Assembly: GCF_014385005.1 (NCBI RefSeq)
Contig: NZ_JACRSZ010000004.1
Span: forward strand, 1-64,000
Origin: Jingyaoa shaoxingensis
Lineage (GTDB): Bacteria > Bacillota > Clostridia > Lachnospirales > Lachnospiraceae
Direction of reading: 5' to 3'
DNA: 64,000 nt
Translations under genes and position numbers: made by a program
Part shown: piece after piece, positions 52,508-61,773 of the stretch
Position numbering within the stretch: position 1 is the stretch's first letter
Layout: each line of letters starts with the position of its first letter
The notes under the pieces: model-generated
The model's database searches: none
Told to the model about the DNA's origin: nothing
Seen by the model: the letters and a program-made list of their open reading frames with translations, nothing else

Positions 52508-53620
52508 ATGAATCAGGAAACCTTAGCTGCAGGCAGACAGGAAGCTATCTCCGGTTTTTCCATCGAAGGAAGCTTTGTAAGCTGTAAGCCATGCGGTCAT
52601 GGACATATTAACGATACCTATATGATAGAATTTGAGCAGGATGGCGTCATCTGCCACTACTCTCTTCAGCATATGAACCGGGCCGTTTTTACTGACCCGG
52701 TTTCCCTTATGGAAAATATTCTTCATGTAACCGACTATCTGAAGAAGCAGATTCTGGCACAGGGCGGGGATCCTCAGAGGGAGACTCTGGATTTTGTGCA
52801 CGCAAAAACAGGAGAACCTTACTTTATTGACAGTTACGGGGAATACTGGAGAGCTTATCATTTTATTGAAGATGCCTATGCTCTGGAAGAACTCAGTGGT
52901 CCGGAAGACTTTTATGAAAGTGCCGTAGCTTTTGGTCATTTTCAGAAAATGCTCGCAGATTTTCCTGCCGACACACTGCATGAAACCATTGCCGGTTTCC
53001 ACGATACCAGGACACGTTTCACTGCTTTTGAAAAAGCAGTGGAATCAGATGTCTGCGGACGTGCATCCGATGTGCAGAGAGAAATTCAGTTTGTAAAAGA
53101 CCGCTATGATGTGGCATGTATTCTGGGCAATCTTCTGGCTGACGGTACACTGCCCCTTCGAGTTACCCACAATGATACCAAGTCCAACAACGTCCTGATA
53201 GATGAAGCTACCAAAAAAGGCTTATGCGTCATTGATCTGGATACTGTTATGCCGGGTCTTGCCGTCAACGATTTCGGTGATTCTATCCGCTTCGGTGCCA
53301 GCACCGGTGCCGAAGATGAAAAGGATCTGTCAAAGATCTCCTGTGATTTGTATCTGTATGATGTGTATGCAAAGGGCTTCATTGAAGGATGTGAGGGGAT
53401 CCTGACCGATGATGAGATTCGCTGTCTCCCTCTTGGCGCCAAAGTCATGACCTACGAATGCGGTATGCGTTTCCTGACCGATTACCTCTCCGGAGACGTC
53501 TATTTTAAAATCGATTATCCAACTCATAATCTGGACCGTGCCCGCACACAGTTCAAACTGGTTGCCGATATGGAAGATAAGTGGGATGAGATGCAGCGGA
53601 TTGTTCTAAAGTATATCTGA
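52508..53620 (+). CDS. Phosphotransferase family kinase, NahK-like (copy 2)
   Basis: A 370-residue paralogue of the 50259 kinase, near-identical in the catalytic core (THNDTKSNNVLIDEAT, VIDLDTVMPGLAVNDFGDSI, MTYECGMRFLTDYLSGD). It is diverged in the N-lobe (EGSFVSCKPCGHGHINDTYM). The two probably arose by tandem duplication around the nucleotidyltransferase gene and may differ in sugar preference. It starts at the base after the upstream stop codon. Confidence 0.87.
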   Translation: MNQETLAAGRQEAISGFSIEGSFVSCKPCGHGHINDTYMIEFEQDGVICHYSLQHMNRAVFTDPVSLMENILHVTDYLKKQILAQGGDPQRETLDFVHAKTGEPYFIDSYGEYWRAYHFIEDAYALEELSGPEDFYESAVAFGHFQKMLADFPADTLHETIAGFHDTRTRFTAFEKAVESDVCGRASDVQREIQFVKDRYDVACILGNLLADGTLPLRVTHNDTKSNNVLIDEATKKGLCVIDLDTVMPGLAVNDFGDSIRFGASTGAEDEKDLSKISCDLYLYDVYAKGFIEGCEGILTDDEIRCLPLGAKVMTYECGMRFLTDYLSGDVYFKIDYPTHNLDRARTQFKLVADMEDKWDEMQRIVLKYI

Positions 53621-53670
53621 TTCTTTATAATTTTTTTCTTTTTATTTAATGGGCTGTTTATGCCCGAATA

Positions 53671-53700
53671 TTGACATTTAATTGCTTTTCACGGTACTAT
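53671..53700 (+). promoter_or_regulatory. Promoter of the Hsp70 operon
   Basis: -35 TTGACA (53671-53676), 18-bp spacer, -10 TACTAT (53695-53700). No CIRCE element is visible, so it is not an HrcA-type heat-shock promoter. Confidence 0.65.
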
Positions 53701-53712
53701 AAATAAAGCATT

Positions 53713-53739
53713 GTATCTGTTCAGCACCTTCACAGTTGT
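53713..53739. repeat. Short palindromic intergenic repeat, copy 5
   Basis: GTATCTGTTCAGCACCTTCACAG with a degenerate right end, in the leader of the Hsp70 operon. Confidence 0.65.
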
Positions 53740-53783
53740 GTCTGAAATATTGCAAATTATTTATATATTATGGAGAAGCTAAT

Positions 53784-55334
53784 ATGTCAAAACTTATTGG
53801 AATTGATTTAGGCACTACCAACTCCTGCGTCGCAGTCATGGAGGGTGGAGAAAGTGTCATTATCCCTAATGAAAGCGGCAGCAGAACCACTCCTTCTGTT
53901 GTCGCTTTTACCAAAACCGGAGAACGTCTGATTGGACAGACTGCTAAAAGGCAGGCTGTTGTAAACCCAAATCGTACCATCAGCTCAATCAAGCGTCACA
54001 TGGGCAGCGATTATCATGTAAACATTGATGGGAAGTCCTATTCCCCTCAGGAGATCTCAGCCATGATTCTTCAACAGTTGAAGAACGATGCCTGTGATTA
54101 TCTTGGTGAAGAAGTCACCGATGCCGTGATTACCGTTCCTGCCTATTTTACAGATGCACAGCGCCAGGCAACCAAAGATGCCGGCACCATTGCAGGGTTG
54201 AATGTACAACGTATTATCAACGAACCGACAGCAGCAGCTCTTGCCTATGGAATTGACCGTGAGGAGCCTCAGAAGATCATGGTCTTTGACCTGGGTGGCG
54301 GTACCTTTGATGTCTCTATTCTGGATATCAACAGCGGTGTCATTGAAGTTCTTGCCACTGCCGGCAATAATCATCTGGGTGGTGATGATTTTGACCAGGC
54401 TCTGGTGGATCATTTTGTTGCAGATCTGAAACGGGAATATAAATGTGATGTCCGTAAGGATATTGCTGTACTGGCGCGTCTGAAGGAAGCTGCCGAGACT
54501 GCAAAGATTGATTTAAGCTCCATGACAGAGACATCCGTCAATCTTCCGTTCCTGACCCAGAACAAAAATGGTCCTGTCAATTATGAAACAACCATAACAC
54601 GCGGACTGTTCGATTATCTGACCTCCCATCTGGTTGCACAGACCATGGATCCGGTGCGCCAGGCACTGTCAGATGCAGGTCTGGCTTCTACAGATATCTC
54701 CAAAGTACTTCTGGTGGGCGGTTCCAGCCGTATCCCGGCCGTTCAGGAAGCCATCCGCAAGTTCATGGGAAAAGAGCCATTTAAGGGCATCAACCCGGAT
54801 GAATGTGTTGCTATGGGTGCATCCCTTCAGGGCGGAGTACTTGCCGGTGAAGTAACCGGTCTCCTGCTTCTGGATGTAACACCGCTTTCCCTTGGTATTG
54901 AGACAGTCGGTGGCGTATATTCGAAAATTATCGACCGCAATACTACCATTCCGATTACAAAGAGCCAGATCTACACGACTGCCGCCAGTTTTCAGACTAC
55001 TGTAGACATCAAAGTATTTCAGGGCGAACGCCAGATGACCAGAGATAACAAGCTGATCGGAGAATTCCACCTGAAGGGTATCAAACGTGCTATGCGCGGT
55101 GTTCCGCAGATTGAAGTCACTTTTGCCATTGATGCCAATGGTATTGTTAATGTCTCAGCCAGGGATCTGGGAACCGGTAAGAGTCAGGACATCACCATCA
55201 CTGCCTCTTCCAACTTAAGTAAAGAAGAAATCGACCGTGCCGTCTATGAGGCTCAGATGTACGAAGAGGAAGATCAGAAGCGCCGGGAAGCAGCCGGGAA
55301 GAAAAAACGTCCATGGCGCCAAAAGAAAGAATAA
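53784..55334 (+). CDS. Hsp70 family protein lacking the helical lid
   Basis: A 516-residue DnaK-like chaperone. The ATPase domain is complete: [61 protein letters not shown] and [13 protein letters not shown]. The interdomain linker is [12 protein letters not shown]. The substrate-binding beta domain extends to ~residue 485, but the ~100-residue helical lid and EEVD-like tail are replaced by a short basic tail ([11 protein letters not shown]). DnaK itself is ~610 residues. So this is an accessory Hsp70, probably working with the J protein encoded two genes downstream. The ATG at 53784 follows GGAGAAGCTAAT. Confidence 0.93.
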   Translation: MSKLIGIDLGTTNSCVAVMEGGESVIIPNESGSRTTPSVVAFTKTGERLIGQTAKRQAVVNPNRTISSIKRHMGSDYHVNIDGKSYSPQEISAMILQQLKNDACDYLGEEVTDAVITVPAYFTDAQRQATKDAGTIAGLNVQRIINEPTAAALAYGIDREEPQKIMVFDLGGGTFDVSILDINSGVIEVLATAGNNHLGGDDFDQALVDHFVADLKREYKCDVRKDIAVLARLKEAAETAKIDLSSMTETSVNLPFLTQNKNGPVNYETTITRGLFDYLTSHLVAQTMDPVRQALSDAGLASTDISKVLLVGGSSRIPAVQEAIRKFMGKEPFKGINPDECVAMGASLQGGVLAGEVTGLLLLDVTPLSLGIETVGGVYSKIIDRNTTIPITKSQIYTTAASFQTTVDIKVFQGERQMTRDNKLIGEFHLKGIKRAMRGVPQIEVTFAIDANGIVNVSARDLGTGKSQDITITASSNLSKEEIDRAVYEAQMYEEEDQKRREAAGKKKRPWRQKKE

Positions 55335-55343
55335 GGAGTTTTT

Positions 55344-56159
55344 ATGTTCGGATATATATTAGCTAATATGGAACAACTGTCTCCGGAAGACCGATATCGT
55401 TATCAATCCTATTACTGTGGGCTGTGCAGAGCGTTGGGAAACAGGCGCAATCCACTTTGCAGAATGACGCTTTCTTACGATATAACTTTCCTTGCCCTGT
55501 TTTTATCTGCTGTATATGATGCTCCTGAGTCTCTCCACAGTCAAAAATGCCGTGTTCATCCTCTGAAAAAGCAGGAATATCTGAAAAGCGAGATTCTGGA
55601 TTACGCAGCGAACATGAATATCTATCTTGCCTACTATAATATGTTAGATGACTGGAATGATGACAAGAATCTCCTGTCTCTTGGAGAGGCACGGCTCTTC
55701 GAAAAAGAATGTAAAAAAGTTGAGCAGAATTTTCCTAGGCAGTGCAGGGTTATCCGTGAGAAGCTGGATGAACTTTCCAGAATTGAAAAAGCCAATGTTC
55801 TGATACCAGATATCCCGGCAAACTGTTTCGGTGATCTGATGGGCGAACTTTTTGTTCCATTTGAAGATTCTCTGGATGAACGTCTGCGTGCCTTTGGTAA
55901 AGCACTGGGAAAATACATCTATATTTTAGATGCCTGCATGGATTTAAAAAAAGATTTAAAAAAACAGAGCTATAATCCACTTGTCATCTGTCAAAAAAAG
56001 GAATTTGATGATATACTGCATATGTTGATGTCTGATGTAGTATCATCTTATCAGGCTCTGAATTTTCAAAAAGACCGTGCAATTATTGAAAACATCCTTT
56101 TTTCTGGTGTTCTCATTAAGTACGAATTATACAAAAAGAGGGGTGTAAAGAAAAAATGA
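55344..56159 (+). CDS. DUF5685 family protein
   Basis: A 271-residue helical protein. The N-terminal motif [24 protein letters not shown] (residues ~22-45) with paired cysteines, a conserved [16 protein letters not shown]sp-rich stretch and [21 protein letters not shown] are the DUF5685 signature. The Asp-rich helices recall prenyl-synthase-like folds, but function is unknown. Encoded between Hsp70 and J protein (9 nt after the first, 4-nt overlap with the second), so it belongs to the chaperone unit. Confidence 0.85.
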   Translation: MFGYILANMEQLSPEDRYRYQSYYCGLCRALGNRRNPLCRMTLSYDITFLALFLSAVYDAPESLHSQKCRVHPLKKQEYLKSEILDYAANMNIYLAYYNMLDDWNDDKNLLSLGEARLFEKECKKVEQNFPRQCRVIREKLDELSRIEKANVLIPDIPANCFGDLMGELFVPFEDSLDERLRAFGKALGKYIYILDACMDLKKDLKKQSYNPLVICQKKEFDDILHMLMSDVVSSYQALNFQKDRAIIENILFSGVLIKYELYKKRGVKKK

Positions 56160-57046
56160 CACAGGATCCTTATGAGGTACTTGGCGTACCACGTGGTGCC
56201 TCTGAAGAGGAAGTCACAAAAGCATATCGTAAGCTGGCAAAGAAATACCATCCTGACCTGAATCCGGGCGACGAAGCTGCAGCGCAGAAAATGAGTGAAA
56301 TCAATGCCGCTTATAATCAGATAAAAAACGGAACAGCCGGCAGTTCTTCTTATGGAAGCAGTTCCTCCTACGGAGGGTCTTCCTATGGTGGAAGTTCCTA
56401 TGGCGGGTCTTCTTACGGTGGAAGTTCTTACGGAGGCGGTTCCTATGGCAATGGCAGCGGCTCTTATGGTGATGATCCGTTTGCCAGCTTCTGGGAAGCC
56501 TTTGGTGGATTTGGAGGCTATCAGCAGCAAAACTCCGGTTCCGGTCAGCCTTCTCCATATGATACGGTTCGGCATTATATCCGCAATCACTGTTATGAAG
56601 AAGCTCTTCATGTACTGAGTACCATATCCAATAAGAGTGCAGAATGGTATTTCCTCAGTGCCATCGCCAACTATAATACCGGCAATCAGGTTACTGCCCT
56701 GTCCCACATCAAGACAGCCGTTCAGATGGAACCGAATAATGCCCAGTATCGTCAGTTACTAAACCAGATGCAGTCCGGTGGACGGGTCTTCACAGAACAG
56801 AGTCAGACCTTTGGACGTACCTTCCATTCCACACATAGCTGCTGCTGGTATTACATTGTTATTAACCTGTTCTGTATGCTGTGTGGCGGCGGTGGATGCT
56901 GTGGTTTCCGTAACTATGGTTACTACAATACCACACCGAACAACAGTTATTACTACAATGTACCAGATAATAGTTCCTCACATTCCGGTGTCGGGGAATC
57001 TGCAATGGGCAATCCGGCTCAGATTGATCCGGAAGAATATTTGTAA
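56156..57046 (+). CDS. J-domain protein with Gly/Ser/Tyr repeats and Cys-rich hydrophobic segment
   Basis: A 296-residue class C-like J protein. J domain 1-65 ([30 protein letters not shown] with the HPD motif). A low-complexity linker (~62-105) of SSYGG-type repeats follows, then a helical TPR-like segment ([18 protein letters not shown] ... [19 protein letters not shown]). Next comes a Cys-rich hydrophobic patch ([20 protein letters not shown]) that could be a membrane anchor, and an Asn/Tyr-rich tail. The zinc finger and C-terminal domains of DnaJ are absent. It would stimulate the neighbouring Hsp70. Confidence 0.9.
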   Translation: MTQDPYEVLGVPRGASEEEVTKAYRKLAKKYHPDLNPGDEAAAQKMSEINAAYNQIKNGTAGSSSYGSSSSYGGSSYGGSSYGGSSYGGSSYGGGSYGNGSGSYGDDPFASFWEAFGGFGGYQQQNSGSGQPSPYDTVRHYIRNHCYEEALHVLSTISNKSAEWYFLSAIANYNTGNQVTALSHIKTAVQMEPNNAQYRQLLNQMQSGGRVFTEQSQTFGRTFHSTHSCCWYYIVINLFCMLCGGGGCCGFRNYGYYNTTPNNSYYYNVPDNSSSHSGVGESAMGNPAQIDPEEYL

Positions 57047-57063
57047 GGAGGATTCGTTATATT

Positions 57064-57468
57064 ATGAATAAATTAAGAGATGCTTTGAATCGCTTTCTTC
57101 AGGGACGTTACGGCATGGATCAGCTTGGTCAGGCACTGTTTTTCGCCTATCTTGCTTTTTTCGTGCTAAACCTTGTAACCAGAAGCAGCATTTTCTATAC
57201 ACTGGGGCTGATCGTCGTACTCTTTTTCCTGTACCGCTGCCTGTCCAGAAACTTTGAGGCCAGACAAAAAGAGAATAACTATTACATGGATCAGTACAAC
57301 AAAGCAGCCCGCTTCTTCCGTCTTCAGAAAAGAAAATGGCAGGACCGCAACACTCACGTATACCGCAAGTGCCCGTACTGCCATACAACCATCCGTCTTC
57401 CAAAAGTAAAAGGAAAACATGTCACCAACTGTCCAAAGTGCCATAAAGACTTTGAAGTGAAGGTGTGA
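57064..57468 (+). CDS. Membrane zinc-ribbon protein
   Basis: A 134-residue protein with one or two hydrophobic segments (FFAYLAFFVLNLVTRSSIFYTLGLIVVLFFLY, described in part, residues ~20-58). A cytoplasmic basic stretch and a C-terminal zinc ribbon (CPYCHTTIRLPKVKGKH ... CPKCHKDF) follow. The fold resembles small rubredoxin-like zinc-ribbon anchors. It is the last gene of the Hsp70-DUF5685-J unit (17-nt gap). Function unknown; a membrane docking site for the chaperones is one possibility. Confidence 0.8.
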   Translation: MNKLRDALNRFLQGRYGMDQLGQALFFAYLAFFVLNLVTRSSIFYTLGLIVVLFFLYRCLSRNFEARQKENNYYMDQYNKAARFFRLQKRKWQDRNTHVYRKCPYCHTTIRLPKVKGKHVTNCPKCHKDFEVKV

Positions 57469-57542
57469 CATTTATTTTTTATAGAAACTATTGTCATCAA
57501 TTATCGAAAAATTTGTTATAAAGTAGTCGGAGGAGGAATGGG

Positions 57543-58448
57543 ATGGATCGTACAGATATTGAACTTTTCTTATCCATAGTTGAGCATAACAGTATATCAA
57601 AAGCTGCAGAAATTTTACATTTCTCTCAGTCTACTGTCAGTTATCGTTTAAAATGTCTTGAAAAGGAATTAAATATTTCTCTGTTTTACAGAAGAAAAGG
57701 GCAGCGCACTTCTGCCCTTACCAAACAAGGTGAACTTTTTATTCCTATTGCGAAACAATGGCAGGAATTGTACAAAAATACAGAAGAAATTCAACACTAT
57801 CCAAACCAGCTTCTTGATGTTGCAGCTATTTCAAGTGTCAGTGCCAGTGTTCTTGGAGATGTATATGAAACTGTAACATCTGATGCAATAAAAATGTGTC
57901 TTCATATACAAACTGCTTATTCCAATGTTATTTATAATCTTGTGGAAAAAAATAAAGTCGATATCGGTTTTGTCGCTGAACCAGAAAACAGAAGAAATGT
58001 CCTGACTATACCAGTGTTTTCTGAAAAATACTATGTTGTACGAAAAACCCGTTATCCAAAGGCAATGGGTACTGTATATCTGGAAGATCTCCAACCTGAT
58101 AAAGAGATCTTTATGGACTGGAATAAAGAATATGAAAATTGGCATAAAGAAAAATGGGGGAACATTGCCAGTTATCATGTATGGGTTGATCATTTTCCTT
58201 TACTACAGCGCTTTTTGCGAGATGAACAGTTCTGGGCAATCATTCCAGGCAGTCTTCTACCAAGAATTTATGAAAATATGCAAACTGTTCAAGTGGACAA
58301 TTTAGAGGGGGATATTCCTACTGACCGAACTATCTATATGATTAAAAATATCAATCCGAGGGAAAATAGACTGTCAACAATTGTAAATTTTGAGAAAACA
58401 TTAAAAGACTGTCTCATCAGAATTCCAGATGTAAATGTATTATTATGA
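57543..58448 (+). CDS. LysR family transcriptional regulator
   Basis: A 301-residue regulator. The N-terminal winged helix is IELFLSIVEHNSISKAAEIL then STVSYRLKCLEKELNISLF, with a periplasmic-binding-like ligand domain from ~residue 90. It precedes the GltS operon on the same strand. The 148-nt gap contains an imperfect dyad (58470-58510) overlapping the promoter, so it probably controls those genes in response to their substrate. Base composition from here to ~62.1 kb is visibly more AT-rich than neighbouring regions, which hints at acquisition. Confidence 0.92.
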   Translation: MDRTDIELFLSIVEHNSISKAAEILHFSQSTVSYRLKCLEKELNISLFYRRKGQRTSALTKQGELFIPIAKQWQELYKNTEEIQHYPNQLLDVAAISSVSASVLGDVYETVTSDAIKMCLHIQTAYSNVIYNLVEKNKVDIGFVAEPENRRNVLTIPVFSEKYYVVRKTRYPKAMGTVYLEDLQPDKEIFMDWNKEYENWHKEKWGNIASYHVWVDHFPLLQRFLRDEQFWAIIPGSLLPRIYENMQTVQVDNLEGDIPTDRTIYMIKNINPRENRLSTIVNFEKTLKDCLIRIPDVNVLL

Positions 58449-58469
58449 AAACAATTTCATAATTTTTTT

Positions 58470-58523
58470 AATAGGTCCTAACAAAATTCTAAATTTTATT
58501 AGGGCTTATTTTTATGCTATAGT
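58470..58523 (+). promoter_or_regulatory. LysR-type dyad and extended -10 promoter before gltS
   Basis: Arms AATAGGTCCTAA (58470-58481) and TTAGGGCTTATT (58499-58510) match 10 of 12. The second arm overlaps a weak -35, and an extended -10 TGCTATAGT (58516-58523 or so) follows. It could alternatively be the lysR terminator. Confidence 0.5.
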
Positions 58524-58596
58524 TGAAACACAAAAGAGAAAGAGATTGGCCAGTCTGTAAGTCTTTGAGTAAGAAAAATATAGTAAGGAGGTTATT

Positions 58597-59832
58597 ATGA
58601 CATTCACCATTGAAGAAGGGTTATTTACAGTAAATTTAACAGCAATATCCACTGTAGCCCTTGCACTTTTAATGTTGCTTGTCGGACAGGCTATAAAGAA
58701 TCGAAGTAATTTTTTAAAAAAATACTGTATTCCAGCGCCTGTTATTGGTGGCATTATTTTTTCATTGTTAAACCTTATTGTCCACGAATTTCATATTATG
58801 CAATTTACAATGGACACATCTTATCAATCAGATATGCAGAATCTGTTTTTCACCTGTGTAGGATTTGGCATCACATTTGGCTTAATGAAAAAAGGTGGAT
58901 CCCGGCTGATTAAATACTTTATTATGGCTGCAATTCTTGCTGTATTACAAGGCGGTGTGGGGGTTCTTACTGCAACTGCTGTTGGTGCACAAAAATGGCT
59001 TGGACTTATGTGCGGACCAGCTGCACTCTCTGGTGGACATGGAAATGCTGCTGCATATGGCAGTATTCTTGACGGTATGGGATATAACGCATCTATTGTC
59101 GGGCTGGCAGCTGCTACCTTTGGTCTTGTAAGCGGAGGATTTTTTGGTGGTCCACTTGCTGAAAGACTGATCCGAAAAAAAGGTCTTGTTAAAAAACTGA
59201 ATACTAACGAGGAATTACTTGCCGAAAAATATGGCAACGAAGCTTCTGGTACTTCTAATCATCCAGTTACTGCACACGAATTGTTTAAACATGTCACACT
59301 ACTTGCTACATTACTGGCGCTTGGCATCTTTATTAAAAGTTTGTTTAAGGATTATTTAAATATCTCTATCCCTGCATATGCAGGTTCTGCACTACTTGCA
59401 TGTATTGTAGCTAATGTGAATACTAAAACCGGATGGATTAAAACAGATGAACGTATTATGACAACTATCCAGGATTTTACATTAGGAATCTTTCTTTCCA
59501 TTGCAATGATCTCTCTCCAGTTATGGCAGCTCGTTGATCTTGCAATTCCAATGATTATTATTCTTTGTGTAAATCTGATAGTCACTTTGCTGTACCTGTA
59601 CTTTATTACTTTCCGTGTATGTGGAAAAGATTTCGATGCTGCAATTATGTGTGCCGGAATGGCAGGACACGGACTGGGGGCATCACCTACCGGTTTCGCA
59701 AATATGGACAGTGTAACCCAAAAATATGGAGAAAGTAAAATTTCTTATCTTTGCGTTACTGTTGTCGGTGGTATTTTAATGGATTGGGTTCTGTTAGTAC
59801 TGAATACCTTTATGGTATCCATGTTTGGTTAG
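58597..59832 (+). CDS. gltS: Sodium/glutamate symporter family (GltS)
   Basis: A 411-residue secondary transporter. About ten helices in two inverted halves: CGPAALSGGHGNAAAYGSIL marks the first re-entrant motif and CAGMAGHGLGASPTGFANMD the second, both of the GltS GGHG/GHGLG type. Known members carry glutamate with sodium. Here the following genes suggest that a modified amino or hydroxy acid may be the substrate (inference). RBS AAGGAGGTTATT. Confidence 0.93.
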   Translation: MTFTIEEGLFTVNLTAISTVALALLMLLVGQAIKNRSNFLKKYCIPAPVIGGIIFSLLNLIVHEFHIMQFTMDTSYQSDMQNLFFTCVGFGITFGLMKKGGSRLIKYFIMAAILAVLQGGVGVLTATAVGAQKWLGLMCGPAALSGGHGNAAAYGSILDGMGYNASIVGLAAATFGLVSGGFFGGPLAERLIRKKGLVKKLNTNEELLAEKYGNEASGTSNHPVTAHELFKHVTLLATLLALGIFIKSLFKDYLNISIPAYAGSALLACIVANVNTKTGWIKTDERIMTTIQDFTLGIFLSIAMISLQLWQLVDLAIPMIIILCVNLIVTLLYLYFITFRVCGKDFDAAIMCAGMAGHGLGASPTGFANMDSVTQKYGESKISYLCVTVVGGILMDWVLLVLNTFMVSMFG

Positions 59833-59845
59833 GGAGGTATACAAC

Positions 59846-60823
59846 ATGAATAAATATAAAATTGCCATACCAGAAATGCCCATCGAGAGATCAGAATTAC
59901 CAGAACGTATTTTGGAAAAATGTGACGTAATAGAAGGGATCAAAGGGCAGCGAGGTGATAATGATGTTCTTCTATCCATGATCCCAGATGCAGATGCTAT
60001 TATTTTCAACTCCAGTAATTCCATTACGGCTGAATTAATGCAACAGGGGAAAAAATTAAAAGTAGCTTTTAAATCCGGCGCATGGCCAGAAAATATTGAT
60101 TTTGATTATGCGAAAAATCACAATATTGCAGTTGGATGGACACCTGCCGCCAATGCGCAGTCTGTTGCTGAATATACCGTATTAATGATACTGGTTTCGC
60201 AGAAAAAATACATACATGCCATAAATTCTATGACTAGCGGTGCCTGGAGAAATCAGTCTCATATTGGCAGAGATATATTTGGTCAAACTGTAGGTATTGT
60301 GGGTATTGGTGGAATTGGTCTCAGAGTTGCAAAAATATTACAGGCAATGGGGGCAGACATCATAGCTTTTGATCCATTTGCAAAAGAAGAGGTATTTCGT
60401 GATAATCACATTTCAAATGTATCTTTTGACAATCTGTTAATGCAGTCCGACATCATCAGCATTCATTGCCTTTTAACAGATGAAACTAAGAAAATGTTTA
60501 ACGAACAAACATTTAAAAAAATGAAACCATCCGCAATACTGGTAAATAGTGCCCGAGGCGGAATGATTGATGAAGAAGCTTTATATCACGCTCTTACAAC
60601 AGATGAATTACAAATGGCTGTCTTGGATGTCTATGGAGAAGAACCGCTTCCAATGAATCATCCATTAAGAACACTTGATAATGTTCTGCTCACCCCTCAT
60701 GTAGCTGCCAGAACTAAAGAAGCTGCCTATCGAGAATGTGTCTGGGCCATTGAAGGATGTCTCGATTACTTAGAAGGAAATAAAATAAATAATGCAGTAA
60801 TTGTATTACCAGAAAAAAACTGA
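59846..60823 (+). CDS. D-2-hydroxyacid dehydrogenase family protein
   Basis: A 325-residue NAD-dependent dehydrogenase. GIVGIGGIGLRVAKIL forms the NAD site and AFDPFAKEE the ribose-binding Asp. ILVNSARGGMIDEEAL holds the Arg, DVYGEEPLP the Glu and LTPHVAARTKEA the His. The start at 59846 has AGGGAGGTATACAAC. The family includes glyoxylate/hydroxypyruvate reductases and phosphoglycerate dehydrogenase-like enzymes. It may reduce the oxoacid released by the DapA-fold enzyme encoded next. Confidence 0.9.
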   Translation: MNKYKIAIPEMPIERSELPERILEKCDVIEGIKGQRGDNDVLLSMIPDADAIIFNSSNSITAELMQQGKKLKVAFKSGAWPENIDFDYAKNHNIAVGWTPAANAQSVAEYTVLMILVSQKKYIHAINSMTSGAWRNQSHIGRDIFGQTVGIVGIGGIGLRVAKILQAMGADIIAFDPFAKEEVFRDNHISNVSFDNLLMQSDIISIHCLLTDETKKMFNEQTFKKMKPSAILVNSARGGMIDEEALYHALTTDELQMAVLDVYGEEPLPMNHPLRTLDNVLLTPHVAARTKEAAYRECVWAIEGCLDYLEGNKINNAVIVLPEKN

Positions 60824-60838
60824 TTGGAGGAAATATCT

Positions 60839-61756
60839 ATGTACTATCCTGAAGGAATTTTATCATCTATGGTAACTTGTTTTGATGAAAAAGGAAATGT
60901 AAATCTTGAACGTCTGGGAGAAACAATTGAATTTCAGAAAAAAGCCAGTGTAAAATCTCTTTGTGTTCTTGGTGGTACCGGTGAAGCAGCTTCCATGACT
61001 CCCGAAGAGCGTCATGCAGTTATGGAAGAAACCATGAAACATAGCAATGGACTTCATATTGTTTTTGGTGCTCTTGCAGGAAAAGTATCCGATGTAAAAG
61101 CCGATATAGAAAAAGCCAAGGAATTAGGTGCCGATGCTGCAATGGTTATGGCTATGCCGTTTGTAAGACCATCTGAATATGATGTGGAAGTTCTTGTAAA
61201 GGAATATGCATCTATTGGTTTACCAATTGTAGTATTCAACACACCTAGCAGATCTGCTTTCAGTATGTCCGCCTCACTCGTAAAGCGCCTTTCTGAAATA
61301 CCAGGCGTCGTAGGCATTAAGGAATCTTCAGGCAACATGACTTTTGCACAGGATATTCGTGTAGCATGCCCTCATCCTTTTTCACTTTTAACCGGTAGCG
61401 ATGATTTATATTTTGAAACACGCATTATTGGAGGTGATGGTGGCATTCTTGCAGCCGCAGCTGTTATACCAGAGGTTTGTATGGCTTTGGATACTGCTAT
61501 TAAGCGCAACGACATTGAAACAGCCAGAAAATGCCATTATGCTGTAAAAATTATCAATGATGTCCTTTATACTGCTTCGCATCCGGTTCCATTAAAACTG
61601 GCTATGGAAGCACGCGGATTAAAAGTTGGAAAATGCAGACCTCCATTCAGTATCATCTCCAAAGAGCATGAAGAACAAGTTTATGCCGCATTAAAAGAAA
61701 TCAGAGAAACCATGAATGGAATCGTTACTTTTGTTGAAGAATATCCTATGCCTTAA
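60839..61756 (+). CDS. DapA/NAL-fold lyase family protein with altered active site
   Basis: A 305-residue class I aldolase-fold protein. The Schiff-base Lys161 (VVGIKESSGNM) and the carboxylate-binding Arg (NTPSRS) are kept. By eye alignment to E. coli DapA, the catalytic triad is gone: Thr44 is Gly (GGTGEA), Tyr107 is Val (MPFVRPS) and Tyr133 is Phe133 (VVFNTPSR). Dihydrodipicolinate synthase activity is therefore unlikely. A related retro-aldol or dehydratase on a 2-oxoacid is possible. The ATG at 60839 follows TTGGAGGAAATATCT. It is 15 nt after the dehydrogenase and 17 nt before ridA. Confidence 0.88.
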   Translation: MYYPEGILSSMVTCFDEKGNVNLERLGETIEFQKKASVKSLCVLGGTGEAASMTPEERHAVMEETMKHSNGLHIVFGALAGKVSDVKADIEKAKELGADAAMVMAMPFVRPSEYDVEVLVKEYASIGLPIVVFNTPSRSAFSMSASLVKRLSEIPGVVGIKESSGNMTFAQDIRVACPHPFSLLTGSDDLYFETRIIGGDGGILAAAAVIPEVCMALDTAIKRNDIETARKCHYAVKIINDVLYTASHPVPLKLAMEARGLKVGKCRPPFSIISKEHEEQVYAALKEIRETMNGIVTFVEEYPMP

Positions 61757-61773
61757 AAGGAGATGATTTGCAT

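Noticed and set aside
56340..56460. CRISPR-like tandem repeat
   Set aside because: The repeats are short, in-frame, lack spacers and encode SSYGG units of the J protein.
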